The position numbers and the translations under genes were made by a program. A stretch of 64,000 nt of DNA from Pseudomonas baltica. GTDB taxonomy: Bacteria; Pseudomonadota; Gammaproteobacteria; Pseudomonadales; Pseudomonadaceae. The notes under the pieces were generated by a model, which was given only the letters and a program-made list of their open reading frames with translations, was not told the DNA's origin and ran no database searches. The DNA is taken from NCBI RefSeq assembly GCF_014235765.1, contig NZ_JACMYH010000006.1:62001-126000 (forward strand), given 5' to 3'. Positions 1-10,364 of the stretch are shown here, one piece after another. The stretch's first letter is position 1. Every line of letters starts with the position of its first letter.

Positions 1-297
1 GCAGAAAAACACCAGGGCCAGGCCGGCGATCACCTGGTTGATGCGCAGCACCAGCACCATCAGCGCGAACAGCAGCGAGACCGCACTGGCGGCAAGCATG
101 GCGGCGAGCATCGACAGCCCCGGCAGGCCGAGCGTCAACTGCATGCCGATGCCTGCCAGGGCGCCGACCAGCATCATGCCTTCGGCACCCAGGGCCAGCA
201 CGCCTGCGCGCTCGATGATGATCAAGCCCAGCGCCGCGAGGGCGAAGGGCACGGCAAATTCCGGAACGCTGCCCAGCCAGTAAGTCACCAGATCCAT
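1..297 (-). CDS. Nucleoside/pyrimidine ABC transporter permease (second permease), partial
   Basis: This is the N-terminal 99 residues of an integral-membrane permease; the rest lies beyond the left edge of the window. The translation begins MDLVTYWLGSVPEFAVPF and continues with hydrophobic segments containing ERAGVLALGAEGMMLVGA, a stretch typical of the second permease of BMP-type (purine/pyrimidine nucleoside) ABC importers. Its start codon overlaps the stop codon of the preceding permease (ATGA), so it is the last visible gene of a four-gene importer operon: binding protein, ATPase, permease, permease. It would form a heterodimeric channel with the permease encoded just upstream. The family is clear; the substrate is inferred from the rut context. 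Confidence 0.85.
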   Translation of the reverse strand, partial: MDLVTYWLGSVPEFAVPFALAALGLIIIERAGVLALGAEGMMLVGALAGIGMQLTLGLPGLSMLAAMLAASAVSLLFALMVLVLRINQVIAGLALVFFC

Positions 298-1409
298 CAC
301 TGTTCTCCTGCCTGGATGCGCCGCAAACGGTGGCGTATGAAGAAGTCCGACGAGGCCACGCAGATCACCAGGATGGCCTGAATCAGCTGCACCATCGAAA
401 AGGGCACCTGGTAGAACACCTGCAGGTTGCGCCCGGCGACGAACAGCATCGCCACCAGAAGCGCGACCACGGCGGCCGCGAACGGGTTGTTGCGGGCCAG
501 GAACGCAATGAGGATTCCGGAGAAGCCGTAGCCCTGGTAGAACGACTGGGTCAGCCGACCTTCCTGGCCCGCGCTGACGATGAAGCCTGCCACCCCGGCC
601 AGAGCGCCGGAGAGCAACACGGTGCCGAGGATCATCCGCCGTACGGGGACGCCGACCGCACTGGCGACCTTGGGGTTGGCATCGACGAAGCGCAGGTACA
701 GTCCGGCGCGCGATACGCTGATGAACCACACGGCCAGGGCCATGATGACCAGGGCGATGACGATCGCCACGTTGTAGCCGGCGAACAGGTCCGGCAGGCG
801 TTCGAACGGCTGGAAGGCCGGTGAGTAGGGGAAGTTGTCCCGCGGGTCTTTCCAACTGCCGTAGAGCAGGTGCAGCAGAAAGTTGGCGGCGATGTAGTTG
901 AGCATCAGGGTCGAAATCACTTCGTTGACTTTCAGGCGCAACTTCAGCAGAACCGGAGCCAGGGTCCAGAGCATCGCGCAGGCGATGGCAGAAGCCATCA
1001 TCAACGGCAGGCGCAATGCTTCGGGGCCGATCTGGAAGATCGAGACGGCCGCCGCGCCGATGCCACCCCAGATCATCTGGCCTTCCAGGCCCAGGTTCCA
1101 GAACCTGGCGCGGAACGCCAGGCAGCCAGCCATGCCGACCAGGATCATCGGCGCCGCCTGGAACAGCACGGCCTTGAAGTTGCCGGCATCGAGCAGCGTC
1201 TGCCCGACGAACTCTTCCAGCAGTTGATCGGCCGGCACGCCCGCTGCCACCAGAATGGCTGTGCTCAAAGCCAGGCCGACGATCACCGCGAGGCCGATCA
1301 CCAGGGCTTGGCCGCTCCAGCCCATCTGCTGGCGCAGCTCCAGAGTGTAGCGTCTGCCGAGCAAGGGTTGGCGTGGCACCTTGGCCAGCGGTTGGGAGAG
1401 TTCAGTCAT
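297..1409 (-). CDS. Nucleoside/pyrimidine ABC transporter permease (first permease)
   Basis: A 370-residue integral-membrane protein with many hydrophobic helices, starting MTELSQPLAKVPRQ. The segment FRARFWNLGLEGQMIWGGIGA and the LKVNEVISTLMLNYIA stretch, where the coupling helix meets the ATPase, are hallmarks of BMP-family nucleoside importer permeases. Its 5' end overlaps the ATPase gene by 8 bp and its stop overlaps the start of the second permease, so the genes are translationally coupled. It lies in an operon driven by a sigma-54 promoter that matches the one in front of the pyrimidine-degradation genes, so I infer import of a pyrimidine base or nucleoside. Confidence 0.9.
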   Translation of the reverse strand: MTELSQPLAKVPRQPLLGRRYTLELRQQMGWSGQALVIGLAVIVGLALSTAILVAAGVPADQLLEEFVGQTLLDAGNFKAVLFQAAPMILVGMAGCLAFRARFWNLGLEGQMIWGGIGAAAVSIFQIGPEALRLPLMMASAIACAMLWTLAPVLLKLRLKVNEVISTLMLNYIAANFLLHLLYGSWKDPRDNFPYSPAFQPFERLPDLFAGYNVAIVIALVIMALAVWFISVSRAGLYLRFVDANPKVASAVGVPVRRMILGTVLLSGALAGVAGFIVSAGQEGRLTQSFYQGYGFSGILIAFLARNNPFAAAVVALLVAMLFVAGRNLQVFYQVPFSMVQLIQAILVICVASSDFFIRHRLRRIQAGEQ

Positions 1410-2916
1410 GGCTTACCATCGCTTTGCCAATGGCCTGGCGGTCTGCCGGGCAGTCGAATTCGGCGACGATGCGGCCGCCATTCATCACACCGATGCGATC
1501 GGCCAAGGCCATGACCTCGTCAAGGTCTTCGCTGATCACCAGCACGGCGGCCCCGGCGTCACGCGCGGCGCGCAGGCGTGCGTGCACCGCCTGGCTCGCG
1601 CGCACGTCCAGGCCACGGCTGGGGCTATGCACCAGGATCAGCCGCGGATCACGGCTGAACTCGCGTGCGATCACCAGCTTCTGGGCGTTGCCGCCCGACA
1701 GCAGCGCCGCTTTCTGCTGCAGCGAGCGCACACCCTGCACATCGAAATCGGCCACGGCCTGGGCGGCATCTTCCAGCAGGCGTTGGCCGCGCAAGCGCAG
1801 GAAGGAGCCGTAGCGCCCATCGTGCAATTGGCCGATGGCGAAGTTTTCCGCTACCGAGAGCGAGCCGGCCAGCGCGGCGCCGTATCGATCGGCAGGGATG
1901 GCGGCGATGCGCAGGGCCCGGCGCTGTGCCGCGCTGGCGTTGCGCAGGTCGCCGAAGGGCTGCAGATGGATATCCCCTTCGGTGGGCTGTTCAAGGCCCA
2001 TCAGGGCATTGGCCAATTCGCCCTGGCCGTTGCCACCGACGCCGGCAATGCCGTAGATCTGCCCGGCGCAGAGCGTCATGTCGACACCCCGCAGCGCGCC
2101 GGTGCCGGCCACGCTGGTGAGGTTCCTGACCCGCAGCAACGGCTCGCCAGGCGTTGCCGGCAACACCGCGCCGCGGGGCGCCGACTCGCCCACCGTCAGG
2201 CGCACCAGTTCTTCGATGCTGACGCCCTGCGGGTCCAGGGTCTTTATCGTGCGGCCGCCACGCATGACCGTGACCCGGTCGGCATAGCGTTTGACATCGG
2301 CCATTTTGTGAGTGACCAGCACTACGGCGGCGCCCTGGCGGGCAAAGGACTGCACGGTGCTCAACAAACGCTCGGCTTCCTGGTCGGTAAGCACGGCGGT
2401 CGGCTCATCGAGAATCAGGATCCGCGCGCCCGCCAGCAGCACCTTGAGAATTTCCACGCGCTGCTGCTCGGCCACCGACAGGGTTTCCACCACCTGGCGC
2501 GGATCGAGGACGAAGCCCAGTTCCTCGGCCTTGCTGGCGATGGTCTGTTCCAGCGCTGCAAGCCGCTTGCGATAGCTGCCTTCACCCGGTTGCTCGGGCA
2601 GGGCCAGCAGGATGTTCTGCGCCACGGTGAAGGGGCGCACCAGTTTGAAGTGCTGGTGAACCATGCCGATGCGGTGCCGGCTGGCATCCTTCGGGCTGTT
2701 GAGCCGCACGCTGTTATCGTCGATCAGCACGCTGCCGGTTTCCGGTGCGTACAGGCCTGCGGCAATGTTCATCAGGGACGACTTGCCGGCGCCGTTCTCG
2801 CCGAGCAGGGCATGCACCTCGCCCCAGCGTGCGCTGAAGTCGGCTTCGCTCAGCGCCTTGAAACCGTCGAACGACTTGCTGATACCGGTGAGTTGAAGCG
2901 CGTTGGCCTGGCTCAT
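1402..2916 (-). CDS. Nucleoside/pyrimidine ABC transporter, duplicated ATP-binding protein
   Basis: A 504-residue protein with two fused ABC ATPase domains in the RbsA/YufO arrangement. The first domain has Walker A GENGAGKSS and signature LSVAEQQRVEIL. The second has a degenerate P-loop (GIAGVGGNGQGE) but a clear signature LSGGNAQKLVIAREF, as usual in this family. I chose the ATG at 2916 (MSQANALQLTGI) because it forms an ATGA overlap with the stop of the binding-protein gene; a longer reading to 2958 would lie entirely inside that gene. It powers the importer made of its operon neighbours. Confidence 0.93.
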   Translation of the reverse strand: MSQANALQLTGISKSFDGFKALSEADFSARWGEVHALLGENGAGKSSLMNIAAGLYAPETGSVLIDDNSVRLNSPKDASRHRIGMVHQHFKLVRPFTVAQNILLALPEQPGEGSYRKRLAALEQTIASKAEELGFVLDPRQVVETLSVAEQQRVEILKVLLAGARILILDEPTAVLTDQEAERLLSTVQSFARQGAAVVLVTHKMADVKRYADRVTVMRGGRTIKTLDPQGVSIEELVRLTVGESAPRGAVLPATPGEPLLRVRNLTSVAGTGALRGVDMTLCAGQIYGIAGVGGNGQGELANALMGLEQPTEGDIHLQPFGDLRNASAAQRRALRIAAIPADRYGAALAGSLSVAENFAIGQLHDGRYGSFLRLRGQRLLEDAAQAVADFDVQGVRSLQQKAALLSGGNAQKLVIAREFSRDPRLILVHSPSRGLDVRASQAVHARLRAARDAGAAVLVISEDLDEVMALADRIGVMNGGRIVAEFDCPADRQAIGKAMVSHD

Positions 2917-4004
2917 TTCTGCGTCTTCACGCCTTCGACGAACCAGTCCATTTTCCACAGGTCCGGATCGCTCATGACCTGGTCGGGAGCAAGCCGCTGT
3001 TGGCCATCGCGGTCGGCCATGGGGCCTTTGTAGAGGGTTTTTGTGCCTGCCAGCAGTTCTGCCCGGGCCGCTTCGATCTTCGCCCGATTCTCGGGGCTGA
3101 TCGCGGCGTCCTTGGTCAGGCTGATATCGGTGCCGCCCTGCTGCATCGACAGCAACGCGCCGTTGGCCTCGGGTACCCAGTTGCCCGCCATGATTTTCTT
3201 GATTTCAGGCGTAAGGAAGCGATCCCACACCCACATCGACGAGCACACCGTGGCTTTGGGCGCGAACTCGCTCAGATCCCGATGATGACCGGTGCCATGA
3301 ATACCGCGCTCTTGTGCCACGATCTGCGGAGTAGGGCTGTCGACATGCTGGCCGATCACGTCGATGCCGTTGTCGATCAGCGCCATGGTCGCGGCGCGCT
3401 CCTTCACCGGGTCGTTCCACGCACCGGTGTAGATGACGGTGACCGTGGCGGCGGGATTGATTTGCTGAGCGCCCAGTTCGTACGCGTTGATGGTCCAGTT
3501 GACCTGGCCGAAGGGGTTGGCAGCAACGAAGCCCAGCTTGCCTGACTTCGACGCCGCCCCAGCCGCCATGCCGCACAGGTACTGGCTTTCGTAGGTGCGG
3601 CCGTAGAAGGATTCGAGATTGGCGGCGTTGGTGGTACCCGAACCGTTGAGGAAGGCTACCTCGGGGTATTTCTTCGCCAGCGCCAGGAAGGTGTCGGAGT
3701 AGCCGAATGCGGTGCCGATGATGATGTTGGCGCCGCGCGCGATCAGCCGGTCGACCACCGGGGTGACGGCCGCAGCGTTTTCAGGGACGCTTTCGACGTA
3801 CTGGATTTTCTGATCCAGGCTTTTTTCCAGCTTGAGGCGAGCTTCGTCGAAAGCCTGGGTCCAGCCACCGTCGTTGCGTGGGCTGATGTAGACCATGGCG
3901 ATCTTGGCCGGGCCCTTGAGGGTAAGGCCCTCGGCGTATGCCGCACTCCCTGTCCCGTAGGCCGAAGCGGCGAGCAGCATTCCTGGCAGCAGTGTCTTGA
4001 GCAT
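2913..4004 (-). CDS. BMP-family ABC transporter substrate-binding protein
   Basis: A 363-residue periplasmic binding protein of the BMP/PnrA-like (Med/TmpC) family, first gene of the importer operon. Residues 1-24 form a signal peptide ending AAYA; there is no lipobox cysteine, so it is a soluble periplasmic protein rather than a lipoprotein. Family features include the AMVYISPRNDGGWTQAFDEA start of the first lobe and later FGYSDTFLALAKKYPEV. A ribosome site (AGGAAG) precedes the ATG. About 72 nt upstream of it would be the start site of a near-consensus sigma-54 promoter. BMP proteins bind nucleosides or related compounds; with rutR and the rut operon next door, uracil, thymine or their nucleosides are the likely ligands. 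Confidence 0.92.
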   Translation of the reverse strand: MLKTLLPGMLLAASAYGTGSAAYAEGLTLKGPAKIAMVYISPRNDGGWTQAFDEARLKLEKSLDQKIQYVESVPENAAAVTPVVDRLIARGANIIIGTAFGYSDTFLALAKKYPEVAFLNGSGTTNAANLESFYGRTYESQYLCGMAAGAASKSGKLGFVAANPFGQVNWTINAYELGAQQINPAATVTVIYTGAWNDPVKERAATMALIDNGIDVIGQHVDSPTPQIVAQERGIHGTGHHRDLSEFAPKATVCSSMWVWDRFLTPEIKKIMAGNWVPEANGALLSMQQGGTDISLTKDAAISPENRAKIEAARAELLAGTKTLYKGPMADRDGQQRLAPDQVMSDPDLWKMDWFVEGVKTQK

Positions 4005-4087
4005 GAGGCGCCTTCCTGAAATATGAGCGTGGGGCAGCAGGGCGCTGCCAGGGCCAGAAATCTGCCCTTGGCCGCCCGAAGCTCGAA

Positions 4088-4103
4088 AGCAGCATCCGTG
4101 CCA
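4088..4103 (-). promoter_or_regulatory. Sigma-54 promoter of the ABC importer operon
   Basis: On the minus strand the sequence reads TGGCACGGATGCTGCT, against the consensus TGGCACG-N4-TTGCW; only one position differs. The -24 GG and -12 GC have the required spacing. The predicted start lies near 4076, giving a leader of about 70 nt before the binding-protein gene. The NtrC-type dyad at 4180-4194 lies about 92 bp upstream of the promoter centre. Confidence 0.82.
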
Positions 4104-4164
4104 TATCAGAAAAGCGCTTTGGTAACAGTGAGTTGAGTTATTGCTCTGGCTTAATTCAGATCAT

Positions 4165-4196
4165 TTGGTCCGAAGTAGAGCACTTGGTTTGTGCGC
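4165..4196 (-). repeat. 32-bp regulatory repeat, importer copy (NtrC dyad plus RutR half-site)
   Basis: These 32 bases are the exact reverse complement of 5049-5080, so the two copies form an inverted repeat around rutR. Each copy has the same orientation relative to the operon it precedes. It includes the dyad GCAC-N7-GTGC at 4180-4194, the pattern of NtrC enhancers. At its promoter-proximal end is GGACCAA, half of a RutR operator; the second half here is imperfect, reading TGATCT where the rut copy reads TGGTCC. Confidence 0.85.
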
Positions 4197-4216
4197 CCGG
4201 CACGATTACGGGGCGC

Positions 4217-4939
4217 TCAGTTCGCCCTGGGTCGCACGCCATCGAGTATCAACCCGCGCAACCCCACCAGGACCTCTTCGAAGAACACCGGATCGTGCAG
4301 GGTCTTGCCGGTCACGGCCTCCACCTGGGTGCGGAAGTCGGCGTAGTGCTGGGTGGTTGCCCACAGCGAAAAGATGAAGTGGTGCGGGTTGACCGGCGCC
4401 AGTTGGCCCGTCGCGATCCAGTGCTCGATCACCGCAACCTTGGTGTCGACGGTTTCGCGCAAGGGCTGCTGCAGTTCACTGAGCATCAGCGGGGCGCCCT
4501 GCATGATCTCCATGCAGAACAGGCGCGATTCCGCTGCGTGATCCCGGGACAGTTCGAGCTTGGCTTTTATATAGGCACCGATGGCCTCTACCGGGTTCTT
4601 GTCGGCAGTGAAGTACTGCAGGGGGCTCAGCCAGACCTCCAGCAACTGCCTGAGCACGCTCAGGTAAAGGTCGTCCTTGCTGGAAAAGTAGTACAGCAGA
4701 TTGGTCTTGGACACGTCGGCCCGGGTGGCTACCTGATCAAGACTGCTGCCGTGCAGGCCATAGCGCGAGAACACATCCAGTGCGGCGCCCAGTATGGCGG
4801 TGCGCTTGCTTTCCATCAGTTGCAGCCGGCGCTTGAGTGCCGCTGCGCTGGGCTCTCGGGTCGCCTTGACCACAGGCTTGGGCTTGACGTTGCGCGCGCG
4901 CTTGGCACGGGGCTCGTTGGCGGGTGGCTGTTCTTTCAC
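4217..4939 (-). CDS. rutR: TetR-family regulator of pyrimidine utilisation, RutR
   Basis: A 240-residue TetR-family repressor. The N-terminal helix-turn-helix reads KRTAILGAALDVFSRYG...SLDQVATRADVSKTNLLYYFSSKDDLY, very close to E. coli RutR, and the ligand domain retains SRLFCMEIMQGAPL and SLWATTQHYADFRTQVEAVTG. RutR is known to bind uracil or thymine and release its operator. I chose the GTG at 4939, which gives a basic N-terminal extension of about 30 residues relative to E. coli (212 aa); an upstream reading to 5092 would run through the 32-bp repeat and operator and is unlikely, while a start at an internal Met is possible. It lies between the two operons it most likely controls. Confidence 0.92.
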   Translation of the reverse strand: MKEQPPANEPRAKRARNVKPKPVVKATREPSAAALKRRLQLMESKRTAILGAALDVFSRYGLHGSSLDQVATRADVSKTNLLYYFSSKDDLYLSVLRQLLEVWLSPLQYFTADKNPVEAIGAYIKAKLELSRDHAAESRLFCMEIMQGAPLMLSELQQPLRETVDTKVAVIEHWIATGQLAPVNPHHFIFSLWATTQHYADFRTQVEAVTGKTLHDPVFFEEVLVGLRGLILDGVRPRAN

Positions 4940-5048
4940 GCGACTGGAACCTGCAGCTGGATGTAGGCGGCCATGATAACGGGCGAATGTCTGCCGACGA
5001 TACAGGCAGGGCAGCGGCGTGCATCGTTTTGCACCGGCAGCCGGAAAA

Positions 5049-5080
5049 GCGCACAAACCAAGTGCTCTACTTCGGACCAA
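5049..5080 (+). repeat. 32-bp regulatory repeat, rut copy (NtrC dyad plus RutR half-site)
   Basis: Exact inverted copy of 4165-4196. It contains GCACAAACCAAGTGC at 5051-5065, a GCAC-N7-GTGC dyad like the NtrC enhancers of E. coli glnA. It runs into the first half of the RutR operator. The distance from dyad centre to promoter centre (about 92 bp) equals that in front of the importer operon. Confidence 0.87.
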
Positions 5081-5087
5081 TTGGTCC
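5074..5087 (+). promoter_or_regulatory. RutR operator of the rut operon
   Basis: GGACCAATTGGTCC is a perfect 14-bp palindrome that follows the pattern of the E. coli RutR box (TTGACCA-N2-TGGTCAA). It sits between the NtrC-type dyad and the sigma-54 promoter, where bound RutR could interfere with enhancer-promoter contact. The assignment rests on this similarity and on rutR being adjacent. Confidence 0.78.
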
Positions 5088-5141
5088 ACCAATACGCCTG
5101 TTTAATTCATAAGTTTATGAAAAGCATAGCTTAATCAAACC

Positions 5142-5157
5142 TGGCCCGATCCCTGCT
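5142..5157 (+). promoter_or_regulatory. Sigma-54 promoter of rutABCDF
   Basis: TGGCCCGATCCCTGCT differs from the consensus TGGCACG-N4-TTGCW at two positions and keeps the -24 GG and -12 GC. The predicted start is near 5168, giving a leader of about 50 nt before rutA. The rut operon of E. coli is also known to be NtrC/sigma-54 dependent, which supports the call. Confidence 0.78.
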
Positions 5158-5219
5158 AAGTACCCTTTCATGCGCAACCTGTCCGGTGCGTAACGCTCAT
5201 TACTCAGAGAGGGACCCAC

Positions 5220-7042
<1,823 letters not shown>

Positions 7043-7052
7043 GGACGCACAG

Positions 7053-7436
7053 ATGACCAAGCAATCGATTATCCCTGCAGGCACCGGCAAGCCCCTGGCG
7101 CCGTTCGTTCCGGGTTCGCTGGCCGATGGCGTGCTGTACGTCTCGGGCACCCTGCCGTTCGACAAAGACAACAACGTGGTGCACGTCGGTGACGCGGCAG
7201 CGCAGACCCGTCACGTGCTGGAGACCATCAAGGGTGTGGTGGAAACGGCTGGCGGTACCCTGGATGACGTGACCTTCAACATGATCATGATCCGCGACTG
7301 GGCCGACTACCCCAAGGTCAACGAGGTGTACGCCGAGTACTTCGCCGGCGAGAAGCCTGCGCGCTATTGCATCCAGTGCGGTCTGGTCAAACCCGACGCG
7401 CTGATCGAAATCGCCAGCATCGCTCACGTTGGCTGA
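7053..7436 (+). CDS. rutC: RidA-family protein RutC
   Basis: A 127-residue YjgF/YER057c/UK114 (RidA) protein of usual family length. It contains [24 protein letters not shown], the conserved arginine in [20 protein letters not shown], and the family C-terminus. In the Rut pathway RutC is proposed to handle 3-aminoacrylate or its peracid. It lies 10 bp after rutB and 20 bp before rutD in the same operon. Confidence 0.95.
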   Translation: MTKQSIIPAGTGKPLAPFVPGSLADGVLYVSGTLPFDKDNNVVHVGDAAAQTRHVLETIKGVVETAGGTLDDVTFNMIMIRDWADYPKVNEVYAEYFAGEKPARYCIQCGLVKPDALIEIASIAHVG

Positions 7437-7456
7437 CGCTCAACCCGGAGGTTTCC

Positions 7457-8239
7457 ATGCACCACTCCATTCAAGGTCGCCAGGACCCCAGCGCGCCTAC
7501 TTTGCTGCTCAGTTCCGGTCTCGGCGGCTCGGCCGGGTTCTGGGCCGGTGATCTGGCGCTGCTCGGCGAGCATTTCCGGGTCGTGACCTACGATCACGCC
7601 GGCACCGGGCGCAGCCCTGCGCAACTGCCCGAAGGCTACTGCATCGCGCACATGGCCGAAGAGCTGCTGGCACTGCTCGATGAACTCGACATCGAACAGT
7701 GCCATTTCATGGGCCATGCCCTGGGTGGACTGGTTGGGCTGGAACTGGCAGCGATGTGCCCGGAGCGGTTGAGCAGCCTGGTGCTGATCAACGCCTGGAG
7801 CAGCCCCAATCCGCACAGCGCCCGTTGTTTTGCGGTACGCAAGAACCTGCTGCGTCACAGCGGCTCGCAGGCTTACGTACAAGCGCAGGCGTTGTTTCTG
7901 TATCCCGCCGACTGGATCGCCAGCAACGGCGCGCGTCTGGCCGAAGACGAGGCCCATGCTCTGGCCCACTTTCCCAGCCATGACAACCTGCTGCGGCGGA
8001 TCAACGCGCTGGAAACCTTCGACATCGAATCGCGGCTGCAAGGCATTCACACGCCCACGCTGCTGATCGCCAACAGGGACGACATGCTGGTGCCGTGGCA
8101 GCGTTCCCGGCACCTGGCCGATCGGCTGCCCAATGCCACGCTGGTGGTACTCGAATACGGCGGGCACGCGTCAAGCGTCAGCGACCCGCAACCCTTCCAT
8201 CATGCTGTGCTGGACTACTTTCAAGGACTTTCACTATGA
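7457..8239 (+). CDS. rutD: Alpha/beta-hydrolase RutD (aminoacrylate hydrolase)
   Basis: A 260-residue alpha/beta-hydrolase. At the nucleophile elbow the sequence is GHALGG, with alanine in place of serine; E. coli RutD has the same GHALG, so this is a family trait and not decay. Further RutD-like segments are [24 protein letters not shown] and [13 protein letters not shown] with the conserved histidine. RutD is thought to speed conversion of aminoacrylate to malonic semialdehyde. The ATG at 7457 follows CGGAGG; the gene ends in an ATGA overlap with rutF. Confidence 0.94.
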   Translation: MHHSIQGRQDPSAPTLLLSSGLGGSAGFWAGDLALLGEHFRVVTYDHAGTGRSPAQLPEGYCIAHMAEELLALLDELDIEQCHFMGHALGGLVGLELAAMCPERLSSLVLINAWSSPNPHSARCFAVRKNLLRHSGSQAYVQAQALFLYPADWIASNGARLAEDEAHALAHFPSHDNLLRRINALETFDIESRLQGIHTPTLLIANRDDMLVPWQRSRHLADRLPNATLVVLEYGGHASSVSDPQPFHHAVLDYFQGLSL

Positions 8240-8751
8240 CCGTGCCTCATTCGCTTCCCGTCGAGCGTCAAGCCTTCCGTGACGCCATGGCCGGCCTGGC
8301 CGCCGCCGTGAACGTCATCACCACCGACGGCCCCCATGGGCGCGCGGGTTTCACTGCCACGGCGGTGTGCAGCGTGACCGACCAGCCGCCGACGCTGCTG
8401 GTGTGCATCAATCGCACTGCATCGGTGTACGAGTCGTTCACAGGCAACGGCACGGTATGCGTCAACACCCTGGGCAATGGCCAGCAAGCCTTGTCCAATG
8501 CCTTTGGCGGCAAGACGCCCCAAGCGCAGCGCTTCGAGGGCGGCTGCTGGAGCCAGGGGGTCACCGGTGCGCCGATACTGGAAGGTGCCAAGCTGTCTTT
8601 CGACTGCAAGATCACCAGCAGTACCAGCGTCGGTACCCACGACATTCTGGTGTGCGAAGTACTGGATATCCGCCAGCAAAACGAAGCCGATGTGCTGGTC
8701 TACTTCGCTCGGCGTTACCACGAGCTGGCCGGCACCCAGGCCAGCGCCTGA
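8236..8751 (+). CDS. rutF: FMN reductase RutF
   Basis: A 171-residue flavin reductase of the DIM6/NTAB-like family, with [36 protein letters not shown] at the flavin-binding start and [16 protein letters not shown] after it. It reduces FMN with NADH to supply RutA. It is the last gene of the operon: rutE (malonic semialdehyde reductase) and rutG (uracil permease) of E. coli are not present here, and the next gene lies on the opposite strand. Confidence 0.95.
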   Translation: MTVPHSLPVERQAFRDAMAGLAAAVNVITTDGPHGRAGFTATAVCSVTDQPPTLLVCINRTASVYESFTGNGTVCVNTLGNGQQALSNAFGGKTPQAQRFEGGCWSQGVTGAPILEGAKLSFDCKITSSTSVGTHDILVCEVLDIRQQNEADVLVYFARRYHELAGTQASA

Positions 8752-8760
8752 ACGCAGTGG

Positions 8761-9414
8761 TCAGTCAGGCTTGCTCATCAACATGAACAGGCGAAACAAC
8801 ACCACGCTGGGCAGCAGTTGCAGGAAGCTGTTGACGCTGTCCACCAGCAGCCGTACCAGCGTGGGCTGGGTGTCGGTCCAGGCCATGGCGCTCAGGCCGT
8901 CGAGCAGCCACAGCGGGATCATGATCGCCAGCAGGGTGAACAGGATCGGCCAGAACTTGCCCTTGGTCATGTCGAAGCTTTCGCGCATGGCCTGCAAGGG
9001 GGTGATGTTGCGCAGCACCAGCAGGTATTCCGAGAACGACAGCTTGATCATCAGGTACAGGCCCGGCAGCACGAACAGCCACATGCCGAACATGATCAGC
9101 AGTGTGCTGAGGGCAGCCATCAGGGCGAAGCGTGGCCACAGGTGCAAGGCCTTGCCCAGCAGGTGCCGCCCCTGCGGCTCGTAGCCGTCGGTACGGGCGT
9201 CGAGAAACAGGATCAGTGCGGCGGTGTACAACGGGTAGAACAGCAAGCCCACGGCCACGTCGTACATGACCGTGGCGTCGGGGCCACTGGCGCGTGCCAC
9301 CAGTTCGCGCGCCAGGGCTTCGCAGACCACCAGCGGCAGGCACAGGCGCAGAATCGCCCACAGGTTGATGCGGAAGAAATAGAACGAGTCGCGCAATACT
9401 ATCAGCGGGTTCAT
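8761..9414 (-). CDS. YciC-like inner-membrane protein
   Basis: A 217-residue hydrophobic protein with about six membrane segments, including LFYPLYTAALILFLDART and STLLIMFGMWLFVLPGLYLMIKLSFSEYLLV. The latter (FxLPGxYLxxRLsFs-like) resembles the YciC/UPF0259 family of inner-membrane proteins of unknown function. It is convergent with rutF, with only 9 bp between the two stop codons, and is not part of the rut operon. Confidence 0.75.
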   Translation of the reverse strand: MNPLIVLRDSFYFFRINLWAILRLCLPLVVCEALARELVARASGPDATVMYDVAVGLLFYPLYTAALILFLDARTDGYEPQGRHLLGKALHLWPRFALMAALSTLLIMFGMWLFVLPGLYLMIKLSFSEYLLVLRNITPLQAMRESFDMTKGKFWPILFTLLAIMIPLWLLDGLSAMAWTDTQPTLVRLLVDSVNSFLQLLPSVVLFRLFMLMSKPD

Positions 9415-9635
9415 GGGGCCGGGTCACAGGTCAAAAAGCAGGTCGACACTTTAGCCGATGGTGGCGCTTTTCAACACCCGGCCCGCAGGCTGCGAACGGC
9501 GGCAACGGGGGAGGGTGAACAAAGTTTAATCGCGGCCGGTCATTGAAAGGCGGGGCGCCAGCCCCATCATTGAAGCAGAACCGACGCACTGTGCGCCGGC
9601 TGTACCCATTTTGTGGGCAATCGAGCGAGGTCGCC

Positions 9636-10358
9636 ATGAACACTGATGAACAAAGCTTGATCGACGGTCTGTTCACCCGCCTCCAGCAGGCCGAAAAAGA
9701 TGGCAGTGCGCGTGATGCGCAGGCTGACGAACGCATCAAGGGGCATGTGGCCGCCCAGCCGGCCGCGCCTTATTACATGGCGCAGGCGATCCTGGTCCAG
9801 GAAGCGGCGATCAAGCGCCTGAGCGAGCAGAACCAGCAGCTGCAGACCGAATTGCAACAGGCGCGCAGCCAATCGGCAGCACCGGCACAGCAGGGCGGTG
9901 GTGGTTTCCTGTCGAGCATTTTCGGCGGCGGCACTCGCGATGCACAGCAGCCTGCGCGGGCAGTGCAGCCGCAGGGCAATGGCTGGCGCGAGCCGGCCCG
10001 CCAGGCGCCGGCGTACCAGCCACCGCCACAGCAGAACTACGCCGCCCCAGGTGCTCAGGCGCCGGCCGCAGGTGGCGGTTTCATGCGCGGCGCCCTGCAG
10101 ACGGCCGCGGGTGTGGCCGGTGGTGTGATGCTGGCGCAGGGCATCAGCAGTCTGTTTCATCACGACAATCCGCAGGAGGTCGTCGAGGTGATCAAGGAAG
10201 AGCCCGCCCAGGCCAGCGACGGCGGTGGCTGGAACGAAAGCGGCGATGCCCAACAGGTCAGCAATGACAGCTGGAATGAACAGGGTGGTTTGGCGGATGC
10301 CGGTTATGACAGCGGCGATGACGGCGGCTTCATGTCCGAGGATGATGACTTCGTGTAA
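9636..10358 (+). CDS. DUF2076 domain-containing protein
   Basis: A 240-residue protein starting MNTDEQSLIDGLFTRLQQAE with a helical first third (to about residue 85), typical of DUF2076 proteins. A glycine/glutamine/proline-rich linker follows, then a glycine-rich hydrophobic segment (GGGFMRGALQTAAGVAGGVMLAQGISSLF) and an acidic tail ending EDDDFV. I chose the ATG at 9636, behind GCGAGG, over a longer in-frame reading from 9543. Function is unknown. Confidence 0.85.
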   Translation: MNTDEQSLIDGLFTRLQQAEKDGSARDAQADERIKGHVAAQPAAPYYMAQAILVQEAAIKRLSEQNQQLQTELQQARSQSAAPAQQGGGGFLSSIFGGGTRDAQQPARAVQPQGNGWREPARQAPAYQPPPQQNYAAPGAQAPAAGGGFMRGALQTAAGVAGGVMLAQGISSLFHHDNPQEVVEVIKEEPAQASDGGGWNESGDAQQVSNDSWNEQGGLADAGYDSGDDGGFMSEDDDFV

Positions 10359-10364
10359 AGGCCG

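Noticed and set aside
7457-8239. rutD as a pseudogene because the catalytic serine is missing
   Set aside because: The frame is intact and E. coli RutD has the same alanine.
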